Counted from the stretch's first letter, positions 1-7,545 are shown. The stretch is DNA of 20,873 nt from an uncultured Oscillospiraceae bacterium (GCA_958448165.1 CAUDCW010000022.1:1-20873), one strand, 5' to 3'. The notes: generated by a model not told the origin, from the letters alone. Numbers and translations are program-made.

Positions 1-16
1 TAAGCAAAAACTGATT

Positions 17-50
17 TAAGGGAAAGGGATTTCGATTTCCCTTTCCCTTA
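17..50. repeat. Inverted repeat, 13-bp perfect arms
   Basis: The arms are TAAGGGAAAGGGA (17-29) and its exact reverse complement (38-50), around an 8-nt loop containing TTCGA. On the minus strand the hairpin is followed after a few bases by TTTTT (6-10), so it could be a weak terminator. It could equally be part of the dispersed palindrome family seen elsewhere in the window. Confidence 0.6.
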
Positions 51-72
51 AAAATCCCAATCCTTGAAACGA

Positions 73-92
73 CCAAAGGGCAAGCCCTTTGG
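73..92. repeat. 20-bp palindrome, 9-bp arms with AA centre
   Basis: CCAAAGGGC and GCCCTTTGG flank a central AA. The geometry (9 + AA + 9) is the same as in the palindromes at 4494-4513, 5650-5669 and 11677-11696, although the arm sequence is different. Confidence 0.65.
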
Positions 93-172
93 AAACCCGC
101 TATGCGTTCAGCTTTGTGTGATTGTCAAGCTGTCTGTCACCGCTCCTTTTCCAATACGGACTTTCTTCGGGT

Positions 173-224
173 GCGTTTAATGGCACTTTATGCACTTACA
201 ACGCATAAAGTGCCAAGTAAACGC
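173..224. repeat. Long imperfect hairpin, 13-bp perfect inner stem
   Basis: TGGCACTTTATGC (181-193) pairs perfectly with 203-215 across a 9-nt loop. After a short internal mismatch, GCGTTTA (173-179) pairs with TAAACGC (218-224), giving about 20 base pairs. No T-run follows on either strand. It may be the end of a small mobile element or an RNA structure; no function is assigned. Confidence 0.6.
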
Positions 225-281
225 TCAAACTTTTTATTCTCGTTTTATTTTGCTCGACCAAACGTTATATTATGGATATGC

Positions 282-351
282 AAAACTGAAAACTGAAAAC
301 TTAAAACTCTTCACTCTCCACTCTTCACTCTCCACTCAAAACTCCTCACTC
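282..351. repeat. Heptanucleotide array, ten units
   Basis: This part reads as consecutive 7-mers AAAACTG, AAAACTG, AAAACTT, AAAACTC, TTCACTC, TCCACTC, TTCACTC, TCCACTC, AAAACTC, CTCACTC. Positions 4-7 are nearly fixed as ACTC while positions 1-3 vary. Its right end overlaps the mltG stop codon. Confidence 0.85.
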
Positions 352-2226
352 TGTGTCGTCGGCACTGCGCAGTCCTGCCGTGATTTCGTTTTGAACCTGC
401 TCGCTGTAGGTGGTTGCATAATATGCAATTGCCGGCTCTGTGTCTGTTGCCGCCTTGTGGCAGAAGTAATAGTAATTTGTCGAGTTCGGGTTAAGCACTG
501 CGGCAATCGCCTTTTCACCCGGGTTGCACACCGCACCGGCAGGCAGACCCTTTATCTCATAGGTGTTGTACGAGCTCTTGAAGGTGTCCTTCTGCTCGTC
601 GGGAACGTCTTCCTCAGACAGATACGGATAATAAACCGTAACGTCCGACTTGAGCCTGTTCACGTCATAATCGCCGTAAGGCGTCATACCGTCTGACGAG
701 TCGGTTGCAAGTCTGTTATAGAATATCGACGAAATATTATACATATCGTGCTCGTCGGCAGCCTCAGCCTGAACGAGTGAAGCCATATTGATGACGTAGT
801 CAATCGACAGTCCCTTCAGCTCGGCATATTCGGCAATCGACATTTCCTCGCTGTAGCCGGAATAACGCTTAGTGTCAACATAAATCTTCTTGCGGAAGTT
901 GTCAAGGAACTTCTCGACAACATTGTCAACGCTGTCATTTACAAAGAATGTGTAGGTATCCGGGAAGAGATAGCCCTCAAGCTTATAATAACGCTCGTCT
1001 GCGTTGTCAATCGCCTGCAGGAAATCGTACTTCTCGTCATACTTGTCGCTTGCGCAGGCTTCAAGGAACTTATCCATATTGCAGACGCCGTTTTCCTGCA
1101 GCAGCTTTGCAATCTGGCGTGCGCTCATACCCTCGGTAAAGCGGACAGAAACCGTGCTCTTCGGTCCTGCGTTGTATATCAGGAAGTTAAGTATTGCCTC
1201 GTAATCCATATTTGTTTCAATCACATATGTGCCGTCAAGGAACGGCTCGCCCGACTTTGTCACGGTGGCATAAAGCTTGAAGAACAGCGGCTCCTTGATA
1301 ACCCCGTTTTCAACAAGGATATCGGTCACCTGGTCAAGCGTTGCATTTTCAGGAATTGTAATCGTAACGGTGGTTATCTTCTGTGACGCCGCCGTTGAGC
1401 CTGCACTGCCCGATGCATCAGTGCTTACGGTTGTTGCGCCTGCTCCCCTGTTGATGGCGAGCATATCGTTTGTTCCTCTTATCAGGAACATTCCCAGCAT
1501 CACGGCGACAAAAACAACCATCACAAGCCACACAAGCTTGAACATACAGCCGTTTCTTTTCGCCTTTTTCTTGCATCTTTTTTTGACAAGCTTTTTATAC
1601 TCTTTCAGGCTCTCCTTGTCGGCAAGGTCCATGCTTTTCTTGATGTCCTCGCCGCTGTAGCTGCTTATCACAGCCTCGTCCGCCTCAAGCTCCTCGCTCT
1701 CTTTTTTTGCGGTTGCAAGTGCGTCAAGCTCCTCCGCAGTAAGGCTCGGCTGTTCGTCGGCTTCGCCGTCCTTTATGTCAAACTTCTCCTGCGCACGCTT
1801 TGCAAGACGTTCAATCTCCTGAGTTTCGCTTATTCTGTGCTCCTTTGGCGTGAAGTTCTCGATAGCCGCAGTCTTTTCGGCATAGCTTTCAAGCTTTGGC
1901 TCGTCGTCGGTTCTGCCGACCTTATCAAGGTCAGGCTCGACATACACAGGCGGCTTAAAGCGGCTTTTTGTTTTCTGCTGTGTGTTATCCGCCGCTTTTT
2001 TTGGCTTTTTGGGCGGTTCGGGCTTTCCGACCTGACGCTTTATATCGCCGAGAAGCTCGTCAACGCTTTCTTCCTTGGCGACGGGTCTTGCCTTTTGCGC
2101 CTGCGGTGCTTCGCCGCCGAAACCGAAGTCGTCAATATGCAGCTTAAAGCCCTGCACCTTCTTTTTTCTCGCCTCGGCAACAAGCTCCTCCTGGGACAGC
2201 TCGTTGCCCTTTCTTTCATCACTCAT
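346..2226 (-). CDS. mltG: Endolytic transglycosylase MltG (YceG-like)
   Basis: This is a membrane-bound murein endolytic transglycosylase that cuts nascent peptidoglycan strands. I start it at 2226 (MSDERKG), giving 626 residues, because AGGAGGT lies just upstream; an in-frame ATG 8 codons earlier has no such site. Residues 1-225 are charged, low-complexity and predicted cytoplasmic, followed by one membrane segment (about 228-249). A LysM-like part (TLDQVTDILVENGVI) follows, then the YceG domain with EGYLFPDTYTF and the motif MASLVQAEA. The second acidic position of the family EKE motif, which I recall as the catalytic glutamate, is kept (about E488), while the first is Gln. A long cytoplasmic N-terminus is also known in pneumococcal MltG. 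It is the last gene of a likely four-gene run, and its TGA stop lies at the edge of a heptamer array. Confidence 0.93.
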   Translation of the reverse strand: MSDERKGNELSQEELVAEARKKKVQGFKLHIDDFGFGGEAPQAQKARPVAKEESVDELLGDIKRQVGKPEPPKKPKKAADNTQQKTKSRFKPPVYVEPDLDKVGRTDDEPKLESYAEKTAAIENFTPKEHRISETQEIERLAKRAQEKFDIKDGEADEQPSLTAEELDALATAKKESEELEADEAVISSYSGEDIKKSMDLADKESLKEYKKLVKKRCKKKAKRNGCMFKLVWLVMVVFVAVMLGMFLIRGTNDMLAINRGAGATTVSTDASGSAGSTAASQKITTVTITIPENATLDQVTDILVENGVIKEPLFFKLYATVTKSGEPFLDGTYVIETNMDYEAILNFLIYNAGPKSTVSVRFTEGMSARQIAKLLQENGVCNMDKFLEACASDKYDEKYDFLQAIDNADERYYKLEGYLFPDTYTFFVNDSVDNVVEKFLDNFRKKIYVDTKRYSGYSEEMSIAEYAELKGLSIDYVINMASLVQAEAADEHDMYNISSIFYNRLATDSSDGMTPYGDYDVNRLKSDVTVYYPYLSEEDVPDEQKDTFKSSYNTYEIKGLPAGAVCNPGEKAIAAVLNPNSTNYYYFCHKAATDTEPAIAYYATTYSEQVQNEITAGLRSADDTE

Positions 2227-2262
2227 ACGAAACCTCCTGCCGCACCGCACAACGGCACAGCG

Positions 2263-2838
2263 CTATTCATTATTATAAACGTTTTTATCCGTTATTATCA
2301 TATCAACCCTGCAATCGGTGCTGTACCGAGGCAGGCTGTCAAGCAAAAATTCTTCAAAGCACAAGCCGACCTTCACGCCGTCAAAGTGCGGCAGAAAGCG
2401 GTCGTAATATCCCTTGCCGTAGCCAAGACGGAAGCCGCCCAAGTCAAACAGCAGCCCGGGAACAATGCACAAGCCGCTTAAGTCATCGGCTTTTTCAAGG
2501 CCCTCCCTCGGCTCGGCTATGCCGTATGCGCCGGGGGACAAATCGCTGATTGAATTTATGTAATAAAAGTCAAGCCTGCAATCAGCCCTGCATTTCGGCA
2601 CTGCAACAGCCTTGCTGTCCTCAATCGCCTGCGCTATCAGGCGGTGCGTGCCAACCTCACTGCCCGTTGAAGCATAGCAGAATATCTGCTGTGCCGATTT
2701 GTACTGTTCAAGACCTGTGAGCCGAGCCGTTATCAGCTCATCTCTTTTTTCACGCTCATACTCGGACAGCGAATTGCGAAGCTGTCTGTACTTTGCTCGA
2801 AGCCTTGACTTTTCCTCTCTGATATCGTTTATCTGCAT
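2263..2838 (-). CDS. 5-formyltetrahydrofolate cyclo-ligase
   Basis: This 191-residue protein has the size of the family (YgfA/YqgN/MTHFS). It converts 5-formyl-THF and ATP to 5,10-methenyl-THF, salvaging an inhibitory folate. Visible signatures are the basic N-terminus (EEKSRLRAKYRQLRNSL), PKC around residue 81, and the ATP/phosphate-binding motif GGFRLGYGKGYYDRFL at 134-149. It overlaps the end of the DJ-1 gene by 10 bp and sits 36 bp before mltG, so it is probably co-transcribed and translationally coupled. Nearby thyX-tmk also uses folate, but lies in a different transcription unit. Confidence 0.95.
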   Translation of the reverse strand: MQINDIREEKSRLRAKYRQLRNSLSEYEREKRDELITARLTGLEQYKSAQQIFCYASTGSEVGTHRLIAQAIEDSKAVAVPKCRADCRLDFYYINSISDLSPGAYGIAEPREGLEKADDLSGLCIVPGLLFDLGGFRLGYGKGYYDRFLPHFDGVKVGLCFEEFLLDSLPRYSTDCRVDMIITDKNVYNNE

Positions 2839-3371
2839 TGAAGCGACTCTCTTACCTTACGGCTTTTTTCGCCGCCTGCAAAAAGTGCGGCAGCCGCAAG
2901 ACCGAACTCAATCGCCGCACCTGCACCCTTGCCCGTCACAATTTTGCCGTCTGTCACCGCAAGCTCGTCCTGACACACAATTGCGCCGTCAAGCTCCTGC
3001 TCAAAGCCGGGGAAGCAGGTCGCCCTCTTACCCCTGAGAATTCCCATATGACCGAGAATTGACGGTGCGGCACAGATTGCGCATATCGGCAGGTCGTTGT
3101 CACGGCAATAGTCAACACACGCCTTTACAATCGGCGATTTTTCAAGATTAAGCGTGCCAGGCATACCGCCGGGCAGTACAACGCCCTCAAGACCGTCCGT
3201 TGTGATTTGTGCGTCTGTAAGGTCGGGGATAACGGTGATTTTGTGCGAGCCTGTTATCTGCCCGCCGCCGATTCCGACTGTCTTTACCTCAACGCCGCAG
3301 CGGCGCAGTATATCAACAGGCGCTAACGCCTCGGTTTCCTCAAAGCCGTCCGCAAGAAAAACATATACCAT
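2829..3371 (-). CDS. DJ-1/PfpI family protein
   Basis: This 180-residue protein has a full-length DJ-1/ThiJ/PfpI fold. The nucleophile-elbow cysteine is C100 in ICAICAAPSILG, and the conserved acidic partner is in FEETEALAP (about E14). GGMPG at 68-72 also matches the family. Members include YajL/DJ-1 type stress proteins with proposed deglycase, chaperone or hydrolase roles; which applies here cannot be told. A GGAGG site precedes the ATG. The gene is 12 bp downstream of the GNAT gene and overlaps the 5-FCL gene. Confidence 0.93.
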   Translation of the reverse strand: MVYVFLADGFEETEALAPVDILRRCGVEVKTVGIGGGQITGSHKITVIPDLTDAQITTDGLEGVVLPGGMPGTLNLEKSPIVKACVDYCRDNDLPICAICAAPSILGHMGILRGKRATCFPGFEQELDGAIVCQDELAVTDGKIVTGKGAGAAIEFGLAAAALFAGGEKSRKVRESLQCR

Positions 3372-3383
3372 TATTATTGCCTC

Positions 3384-4253
3384 CTAATCAAAGCTTAGTC
3401 CAAGATAAGCGTTATAATCAAAATCAACCTCGGTTTTGCCGTCAAGCGACAACGCCATACCCATTTTTATGCTCCTGCCACCTTTAACAAAGGACGGACA
3501 GCGGACACTCAGGTGTGAAACACCAAGGCTCTTGCCGAGCAGACAAAGAAAGCTGTCGGCATATTCGGGCAGGCACACAAGCTCGTCAACAAAAATGCCG
3601 TATTCATCGGCGGTGTAAAACGCATAGCCGTGTTCACAGCCAAGCACACCGCCGCCGTAGCATTTGTTCACTGCGGCGCACGCCGACAAATGGGGGCTGT
3701 GCCAAAGTACACTCCCCCTTATACTCATACATATATTAAACCTTAAACTTTGCCATATGTCAAATGAACTTTTTGTTAAATGGCAGGTTTCAAGGGATTT
3801 TTTACTCATTTTGCCAATTCTGTCTATATCGCAGTCCGTCACGGACGAATGAAAAGCCTCTTTATATCCGATTTTGGCATAATAGTCATACAGGCTCTCG
3901 CTTGCAGGCTCCAAAATTGAGAAAACATCGCCCCGCCTTTTTGCATCGTCAAGCGCATATGCAATAAGCTCCTTCATTATGCCCCGACCTCGGTATTCGT
4001 GCGCTGTGCAGGCGCCCATAAGGTAGTGCGCTTTTGCAGTTTTTCCGTCAAGCGCAATTTCACACGGCAAAAGATAAAGCGCCGACACGATTTCGCCGCT
4101 TGTCACTGCGGCATATGCACAGCTAACATCAAGCACAGAGCCGAACATCACTTCTGCCGCCGCCTTGCTTTCGTCAAAGCAGTCAAGATACAGCGTTTTC
4201 AGCGCAGGCAAATCTGATTTTTGAGGTCGTATAAGCTCCGGCATAGCGGACAT
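3384..4253 (-). CDS. GNAT family N-acetyltransferase
   Basis: The N-terminal half (residues 5-135) has the GNAT fold: beta strands ending in HYLMGACTAHEYRGRGIMKELI with the acetyl-CoA pyrophosphate loop R-G-R-G-I at about 88-92, followed by the YYAKIGY segment typical of motif B. The C-terminal 150 residues are not recognised; the two-part layout resembles Eis-type enzymes, but the similarity is weak by eye. Substrate unknown. AAAGGAG lies only 2 nt before the ATG at 4253 and 11 nt before a second ATG at 4244 (MPELIRP), so the true start is uncertain by three codons. It is the first gene of a run with DJ-1, 5-FCL and mltG, immediately downstream of a composite repeat region. Confidence 0.85.
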   Translation of the reverse strand: MSAMPELIRPQKSDLPALKTLYLDCFDESKAAAEVMFGSVLDVSCAYAAVTSGEIVSALYLLPCEIALDGKTAKAHYLMGACTAHEYRGRGIMKELIAYALDDAKRRGDVFSILEPASESLYDYYAKIGYKEAFHSSVTDCDIDRIGKMSKKSLETCHLTKSSFDIWQSLRFNICMSIRGSVLWHSPHLSACAAVNKCYGGGVLGCEHGYAFYTADEYGIFVDELVCLPEYADSFLCLLGKSLGVSHLSVRCPSFVKGGRSIKMGMALSLDGKTEVDFDYNAYLGLSFD

Positions 4254-4618
4254 TGCTCCTTTCGCAAGCAGGGAAATTTAGAGTGGAGAGTGTAGAGTGG
4301 AGAGTGAAGAGTTGAGAGTTGAGAGTGGAGAGTTTTAAGTTTTGAGTTGAGATAATTCGGAATCGAAGAAACCCGAAACGAGTTCTTTCTTAAATCAAAG
4401 AGCCGCTTGCGGCTCATACCGCAATTCCTCATTCCTAATTCCTCACTCCTCACTCCTCACTCCAAACTCACTCTACATTCAGCAGAGCGAGCCGGAACGG
4501 TCAAGACCGTTCCCTACGAACTAACAGCCTTGTTACGAGTTAATTCTTTATTAAAAGAGCAGCGAAGCTGCGACTACCACAACTCCACTCTCCACTCTTA
4601 ACTCTCCACTCTTAACTC
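4254..4618. repeat. Composite intergenic repeat region
   Basis: No gene here. From left: GAGTnnn-oriented heptamers (4280-4349); a stretch with GAAACCCGAAACGAGTTC (about 4368-4385); a GAGCCGC-TT-GCGGCTC hairpin (4400-4415); heptamers in the opposite ACTC orientation (4423-4480); a 29-bp palindromic unit (4489-4517) whose core 4494-4513 has 9-bp arms with AA centre; a GCAGC-GAA-GCTGC hairpin (4559-4571); and a last ACTC array (4581-4634) that enters the 3' end of the neighbouring CDS. The opposing arrays could fold on each other. The word around 4559-4571 (21 bp, AAAGAGC to GCGAC) recurs inverted near 11364-11384. Confidence 0.8.
4489..4517. repeat. 29-bp palindromic unit, variant GGTC/GACC
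   Basis: The flanks GAGCCGGAAC and GTTCCCTAC are identical to the copies at 5645-5673 and 11672-11700. The inner arms are GGTC-AA-GACC instead of AGGC-AA-GCCT, so both substitutions are matched on the opposite arm. Confidence 0.85.
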
Positions 4619-5512
4619 TCAACTCTCCACTCTCGCTTCAAGCTGTTCCAGCAGAATTGAGGGCTTGTACGAAAGCTTTGCTCGGCGCAGACCCTCTATG
4701 CCCATATCCTCCTCACGGTTTATAAGCTCAAACTGCGTGAGCGTCCTTGCAAAATAGCAGTTTACGGCGACATAAAGTCCTTCATAGCCGTCAACCGCCT
4801 TTTCAAAATGCGTAACAAACGCGCGGCGGCTTATCGGCTCGCCCATCGTCATCGCAACGGGTTTGCCGTCTATCCTCAGAACCGCTCCCCTGAAATTGAG
4901 AAGCTCAAAATTTTCAAGCGCATTTTTTATCGCACAGCTTTCCTCGTCAATGCTTTCATCGCTGTTTGAAGCCTTGCTCCATTGGCGTGCAACGGCGAGT
5001 GCGTCCGCCTTGTTGGATTCGTCAATCGGCTCAAAGCTGAATTTGTAGCTTGCCTCAAAACGATTGAGATGATTGCGCTTTGAGTGGAGCTTGCGCCCGG
5101 CAAGAGTCGCAAGCTTTTCGGTTTCGTATATATATTCCGCAAAATCACGGTTTTCGCTGAGTGCCAAGCCGCCGAAAAGCGAGTTGATGTATTCAGCCTG
5201 CGGTCGGGTCAAGCCGCCGAAGCAAAGCGGAAAGCCGTGTTCATCGGCGTAATTCTTCAGCGCCGCAAGAGCCTTGTCAACGTCGCCGACGCCTATCGGA
5301 AAGGTGAAGCTTGCCGAGCCGTCGCCGTCAAAATATCCCTTGAGTATGAAGTCGCCGAAACGGCAGATTTTTGTGCCGTAATAGTGCGCCCAGAGATAAT
5401 TTCCGCCGAACGGTGCGTCAAGGGTGATAAGGGGGCTGACCTCGTTCGCTTTGGCAAGGATTGCGTTGTACCAGTCGATATCATCTAATTTTACGGTGTT
5501 GAATTCAAGCAT
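4619..5512 (-). CDS. DUF2156 / phosphatidylglycerol lysyltransferase C-terminal-domain protein
   Basis: This 297-residue soluble protein resembles the tandem-GNAT (DUF2156) catalytic domain of MprF-type aminoacyl-phosphatidylglycerol synthases, without the membrane part. Visible family features are RKLHSKRNHLNRF (140-152), AVLRIDGKPVAMTMGEPI, HFEKAVDGYEGLYVAVN and the C-terminal INREEDMGIEGLRRAKLSYKP. Stand-alone versions are common in clostridia and their substrate is unknown; aminoacyl transfer from tRNA is an inference from the family. A weak GGAG site lies 10 nt before the ATG. The last codons (Val-Glu-Ser-stop, GTG GAG AGT TGA) are written in heptamer repeat sequence, so the natural C-terminus may have been changed by the repeat. 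Confidence 0.85.
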   Translation of the reverse strand: MLEFNTVKLDDIDWYNAILAKANEVSPLITLDAPFGGNYLWAHYYGTKICRFGDFILKGYFDGDGSASFTFPIGVGDVDKALAALKNYADEHGFPLCFGGLTRPQAEYINSLFGGLALSENRDFAEYIYETEKLATLAGRKLHSKRNHLNRFEASYKFSFEPIDESNKADALAVARQWSKASNSDESIDEESCAIKNALENFELLNFRGAVLRIDGKPVAMTMGEPISRRAFVTHFEKAVDGYEGLYVAVNCYFARTLTQFELINREEDMGIEGLRRAKLSYKPSILLEQLEARVES

Positions 5513-5576
5513 AATTCAAATGCTCCAATCAGTCCGAACGGCTCACCGCCCGGGATTCATATAAATTTGCGAGAGG

Positions 5577-5738
5577 GAGTTTTAAGAGTGGAGAGTTAAG
5601 AGTTGAGAGTGGAGAGTGGAGAGTGGAGAGTGAAGTTGCGGTGAGAGCCGGAACAGGCAAGCCTGTTCCCTACTCCCACGTTGCGAAATTCATCTTTACT
5701 CTCAACTCTTCACTCTTAACTCTCTATTCAAAACTCCT
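5577..5738. repeat. MITE-like composite: inverted heptamer arrays around a palindrome
   Basis: The left array (5577-5634, GAGTnnn orientation) and the right array (5696-5738, nnnACTC orientation) share the word order GGAGTTTT...GAGAGTTAAGAGT...GAGAGT when one is reverse-complemented, so they form imperfect terminal inverted repeats. Between them is the 29-bp unit (5645-5673, arms GGAACAGGC and GCCTGTTCC) in a short spacer. The right end carries the stop codon of tmk. No transposase is encoded. Confidence 0.75.
5645..5673. repeat. 29-bp palindromic unit, variant AGGC/GCCT
   Basis: Identical over 29 bp to 11672-11700. The core palindrome 5650-5669 has perfect 9-bp arms with AA at the centre. 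Confidence 0.9.
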
Positions 5739-6405
5739 CGTTCAAAATCAGTTTATCTGTCAGCTTCGCTATTTCGGCTGAAATGTCGTCAATCGACCTC
5801 ATTTTTCCGTCCCTGACACAGGAAATCACATTCCAGTTCAGCTTCATAGCCGAATAACGCGCGCTTTCTCCGCACTGAGCAAGATAAGCGAGGTTTCTCT
5901 CGTGCAGATCCTTTTTGCTTTCGTCGCCGTCATAGCGGCGGCTCATAAGCGACTGCGAGATATCCGTCGGTACATCAAGATAAATCACCAGATCAGGTCT
6001 TGGTATGCCGAGGCGACCATACTCAAGCTCCTCAAGCCAGCGCAGATATTCCTCACGCTCGCACTGCGGCACCTTTGTCATCTGATAAACAGCGTTTGAG
6101 GTGGCGTATCTGTCGCACAGAATAACCGCCCCGTCATCATACGCCTTTCCCCAGTCTTTTTTAAAAGAAGCGTAGCGGTCAACCGCATAAAACGCCGCAG
6201 CGGCATAACCGTTGACGTCGCCCGGGTCTGAGCCGAATTCGCCGTTTAAATACATTTTCACAAGAGCCGAGGATGGACTGTCGTAATCCGGAAAAGACAC
6301 ACGCCGAACCTGCACGCCGCGAGCCGACAAAAGCTCATACAGCCGCGCGGTCTGCGTTGCCTTGCCGCTTCCGTCAAGGCCCTCAATTACTATTACCTTA
6401 CCCAT
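5728..6405 (-). CDS. tmk: Thymidylate kinase
   Basis: Phosphorylates dTMP to dTDP. The 225 residues carry a P-loop (GLDGSGKATQ, 9-18), the FPDYDSP segment, the DRY motif in CDRYATSNAVYQ (98-108) typical of dTMP kinases, and a lid-like basic segment (SRRYDGDESKKDLHERN). The residue after the P-loop lysine is Ala with Thr next; I recall KAT as usual for this clostridial subtype, so it need not be a defect. It starts 2 bp after the thyX stop, so the two are coupled: ThyX makes dTMP and Tmk uses it. The C-terminus (Asn-Glu-Glu-Phe-stop, GAG GAG TTT TGA) lies in the end of a heptamer array. Confidence 0.93.
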   Translation of the reverse strand: MGKVIVIEGLDGSGKATQTARLYELLSARGVQVRRVSFPDYDSPSSALVKMYLNGEFGSDPGDVNGYAAAAFYAVDRYASFKKDWGKAYDDGAVILCDRYATSNAVYQMTKVPQCEREEYLRWLEELEYGRLGIPRPDLVIYLDVPTDISQSLMSRRYDGDESKKDLHERNLAYLAQCGESARYSAMKLNWNVISCVRDGKMRSIDDISAEIAKLTDKLILNEEF

Positions 6406-6407
6406 TT

Positions 6408-7217
6408 TTATTCATTCCCCAGGTTCAAAAAATATTCCCTCATCTGCTTCGGCTTGCCGCAGCTCATCTTGCCCTCGGGGCATTTGCCGCTCATACAGGA
6501 CGGTCCGCTGTTTTTGAACAGGGACGGTGCTGCCTGCTTGCACAGCCGCAGCATCTGCACGGCAACCTCACGGATTTCCCACTGCGCTCTGTTGCAGCAG
6601 CGATGAGCAAAAAAGTTCCACAGGGAGCGAGTATTCATAGTGACAACAATTGCGGTTGTGCAGGCGTTCGGCAGGATAAAGCGTGCATCCTCGTTTGCCT
6701 TTTTAATAACCGCACTGCAGGCGGCTTTGTTGAGGGCTTTGTACTGCTCGATAATTTCGTCATCAGAGCCGTCAAGCTCGGGGTTTGTGCGCTTTATTTC
6801 GGCGGCGGCGAGCGCATTTCTTATTTTGGTGTAAGCCGCACGCTGCTGTGAGATTATATTCTGATATTCCTCAAGCGCTTCATTGCAGTTCTGTATTGAC
6901 GGCGGAGTGACAAAATCAAAGCTGTTGCCGTCAACATATCTCTGCGACTGCTGACTGTAGGAGGCAATCCTGTGGCGTACAAGCTGGTGCGAGCAGGCGC
7001 GGGAAATGCCCTCGATTGCAAAGGTAAAGCTTGCGTGCTCCATCGGGCTTGCGTGACCGATTTCCGCAAGCATATTGACAAAAGATTCTGTTTTTTCGGG
7101 CGTCAGTCCCTGCTGGATTTCGTCGATGCCGACAGGCGAATAGCACAGCTTAGCGGCGGCGGCGACCGTCTGTTCGGGGTTTGGTGTGTGGGCAATCAGA
7201 TTGACCTTTATCGCCAT
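6408..7217 (-). CDS. thyX: Flavin-dependent thymidylate synthase ThyX
   Basis: Makes dTMP from dUMP using methylene-THF, FAD and NADPH. The ThyX motif RHRxxSxxxxSxR is seen as RHRIASYSQQSQRY at 81-94, preceded by HASPMEHASFTF (55-66), both hallmarks of the family. Length is 269 residues. The C-terminus has a cysteine cluster (CMSGKCPEGKMSC), a feature I recall in clostridial ThyX proteins, of unknown role. The ATG is preceded by GGAGAG at good spacing and by an extended -10 promoter about 120 bp upstream. It forms a two-gene unit with tmk. No thyA is seen in the window. Confidence 0.96.
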   Translation of the reverse strand: MAIKVNLIAHTPNPEQTVAAAAKLCYSPVGIDEIQQGLTPEKTESFVNMLAEIGHASPMEHASFTFAIEGISRACSHQLVRHRIASYSQQSQRYVDGNSFDFVTPPSIQNCNEALEEYQNIISQQRAAYTKIRNALAAAEIKRTNPELDGSDDEIIEQYKALNKAACSAVIKKANEDARFILPNACTTAIVVTMNTRSLWNFFAHRCCNRAQWEIREVAVQMLRLCKQAAPSLFKNSGPSCMSGKCPEGKMSCGKPKQMREYFLNLGNE

Positions 7218-7337
7218 AATTATTCTCTCCGTTTCTTATGATAATTGCCGAGAGCGAAACAGGTCCTCACGGTGCGGAAAGTGTAAAAGCATCTGTCACA
7301 ACGTGTGAATTTATCCCCCTGGGCAATTTGTCTGTAA

Positions 7338-7346
7338 ATTATATCA
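7338..7346 (-). promoter_or_regulatory. Extended -10 promoter of thyX-tmk
   Basis: On the minus strand the sequence reads TGATATAAT (7338-7346), an extended -10 element. No good -35 is seen at 17 bp. The leader to the thyX ATG is about 115 nt and shows no clear riboswitch. Confidence 0.5.
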
Positions 7347-7380
7347 CTTAATTGTAACACTAAATCGCATTTTTTTCAAA

Positions 7381-7404
7381 TAAAAATCCGCCGAAAATCG
7401 GCGG
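7381..7404 (-). terminator. Rho-independent terminator-like hairpin
   Basis: CCGCCGA and TCGGCGG (388-394 and 398-404 of this stretch, i.e. 7388-7394 and 7398-7404) form a 7-bp stem with a 3-nt loop, followed on the minus strand by ATTTTTA. No gene lies between this and the terminator at 7514-7545, so it may be a second terminator of the surface-protein gene, separated from the first by an inserted heptamer array. Confidence 0.6.
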
Positions 7405-7414
7405 CAACCTTTTT

Positions 7415-7486
7415 CTCCACTAACCACTCTTCACTCTCCACTCTCCACTCTCCACTCTTCACTCTTCACTCTCCACTCTTCACTCT
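7415..7486. repeat. Heptanucleotide array, about ten units
   Basis: Units are CCACTCT and TCACTCT variants in a 7-bp register, all in ACTC orientation. A GCGG...CCGC near-palindrome (about 7488-7500) follows. The array lies between two minus-strand terminators. The rest of the gene-free span 7218-7652 holds the thyX promoter and leader, plus an A/T-rich stretch with TAATCA/TGATAA words (about 7550-7650). Confidence 0.85.
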
Positions 7487-7513
7487 GCGGTACAGCCGCA
7501 AAGCAGTGCATAC

Positions 7514-7545
7514 AAAAACCGCCCCGGTTGTCCGGAGCGGTTTTT
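7514..7545 (-). terminator. Terminator of the 315-residue surface-protein gene
   Basis: A 14-bp stem (7514-7527 with 7532-7545) and a 4-nt loop end in TTTTT on both strands. The single mismatch is a G.U wobble only in the minus-strand RNA, which favours the minus-strand gene ending at 7653. Confidence 0.85.

Larger units (their letters stand above)
1..345. other. Gene-free region downstream of mltG, rich in palindromes
   Basis: I see no credible gene here. The two short plus-strand reading frames lack recognisable protein character and overlap repeats. The region holds a 13-bp-arm inverted repeat (17-50), a 9-bp-arm palindrome with an AA centre (73-92), a long imperfect hairpin (173-224), and the start of a heptanucleotide array (282-351) that runs into the mltG stop codon. 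None of the hairpins has a proper T-run on the minus strand, so the mltG terminator is not obvious. Confidence 0.6.

Noticed and set aside
1277..1660. Plus-strand hydrophobic 127-codon frame inside mltG
   Set aside because: Antisense shadow of the mltG coding frame, with no ribosome-binding site or family resemblance.
4199..4453. 84-codon minus frame across 4199-4453
   Set aside because: Most of it is translated heptamer repeat (LHSQLSTLHSPLYTLHS) and it runs into the GNAT gene in another frame.
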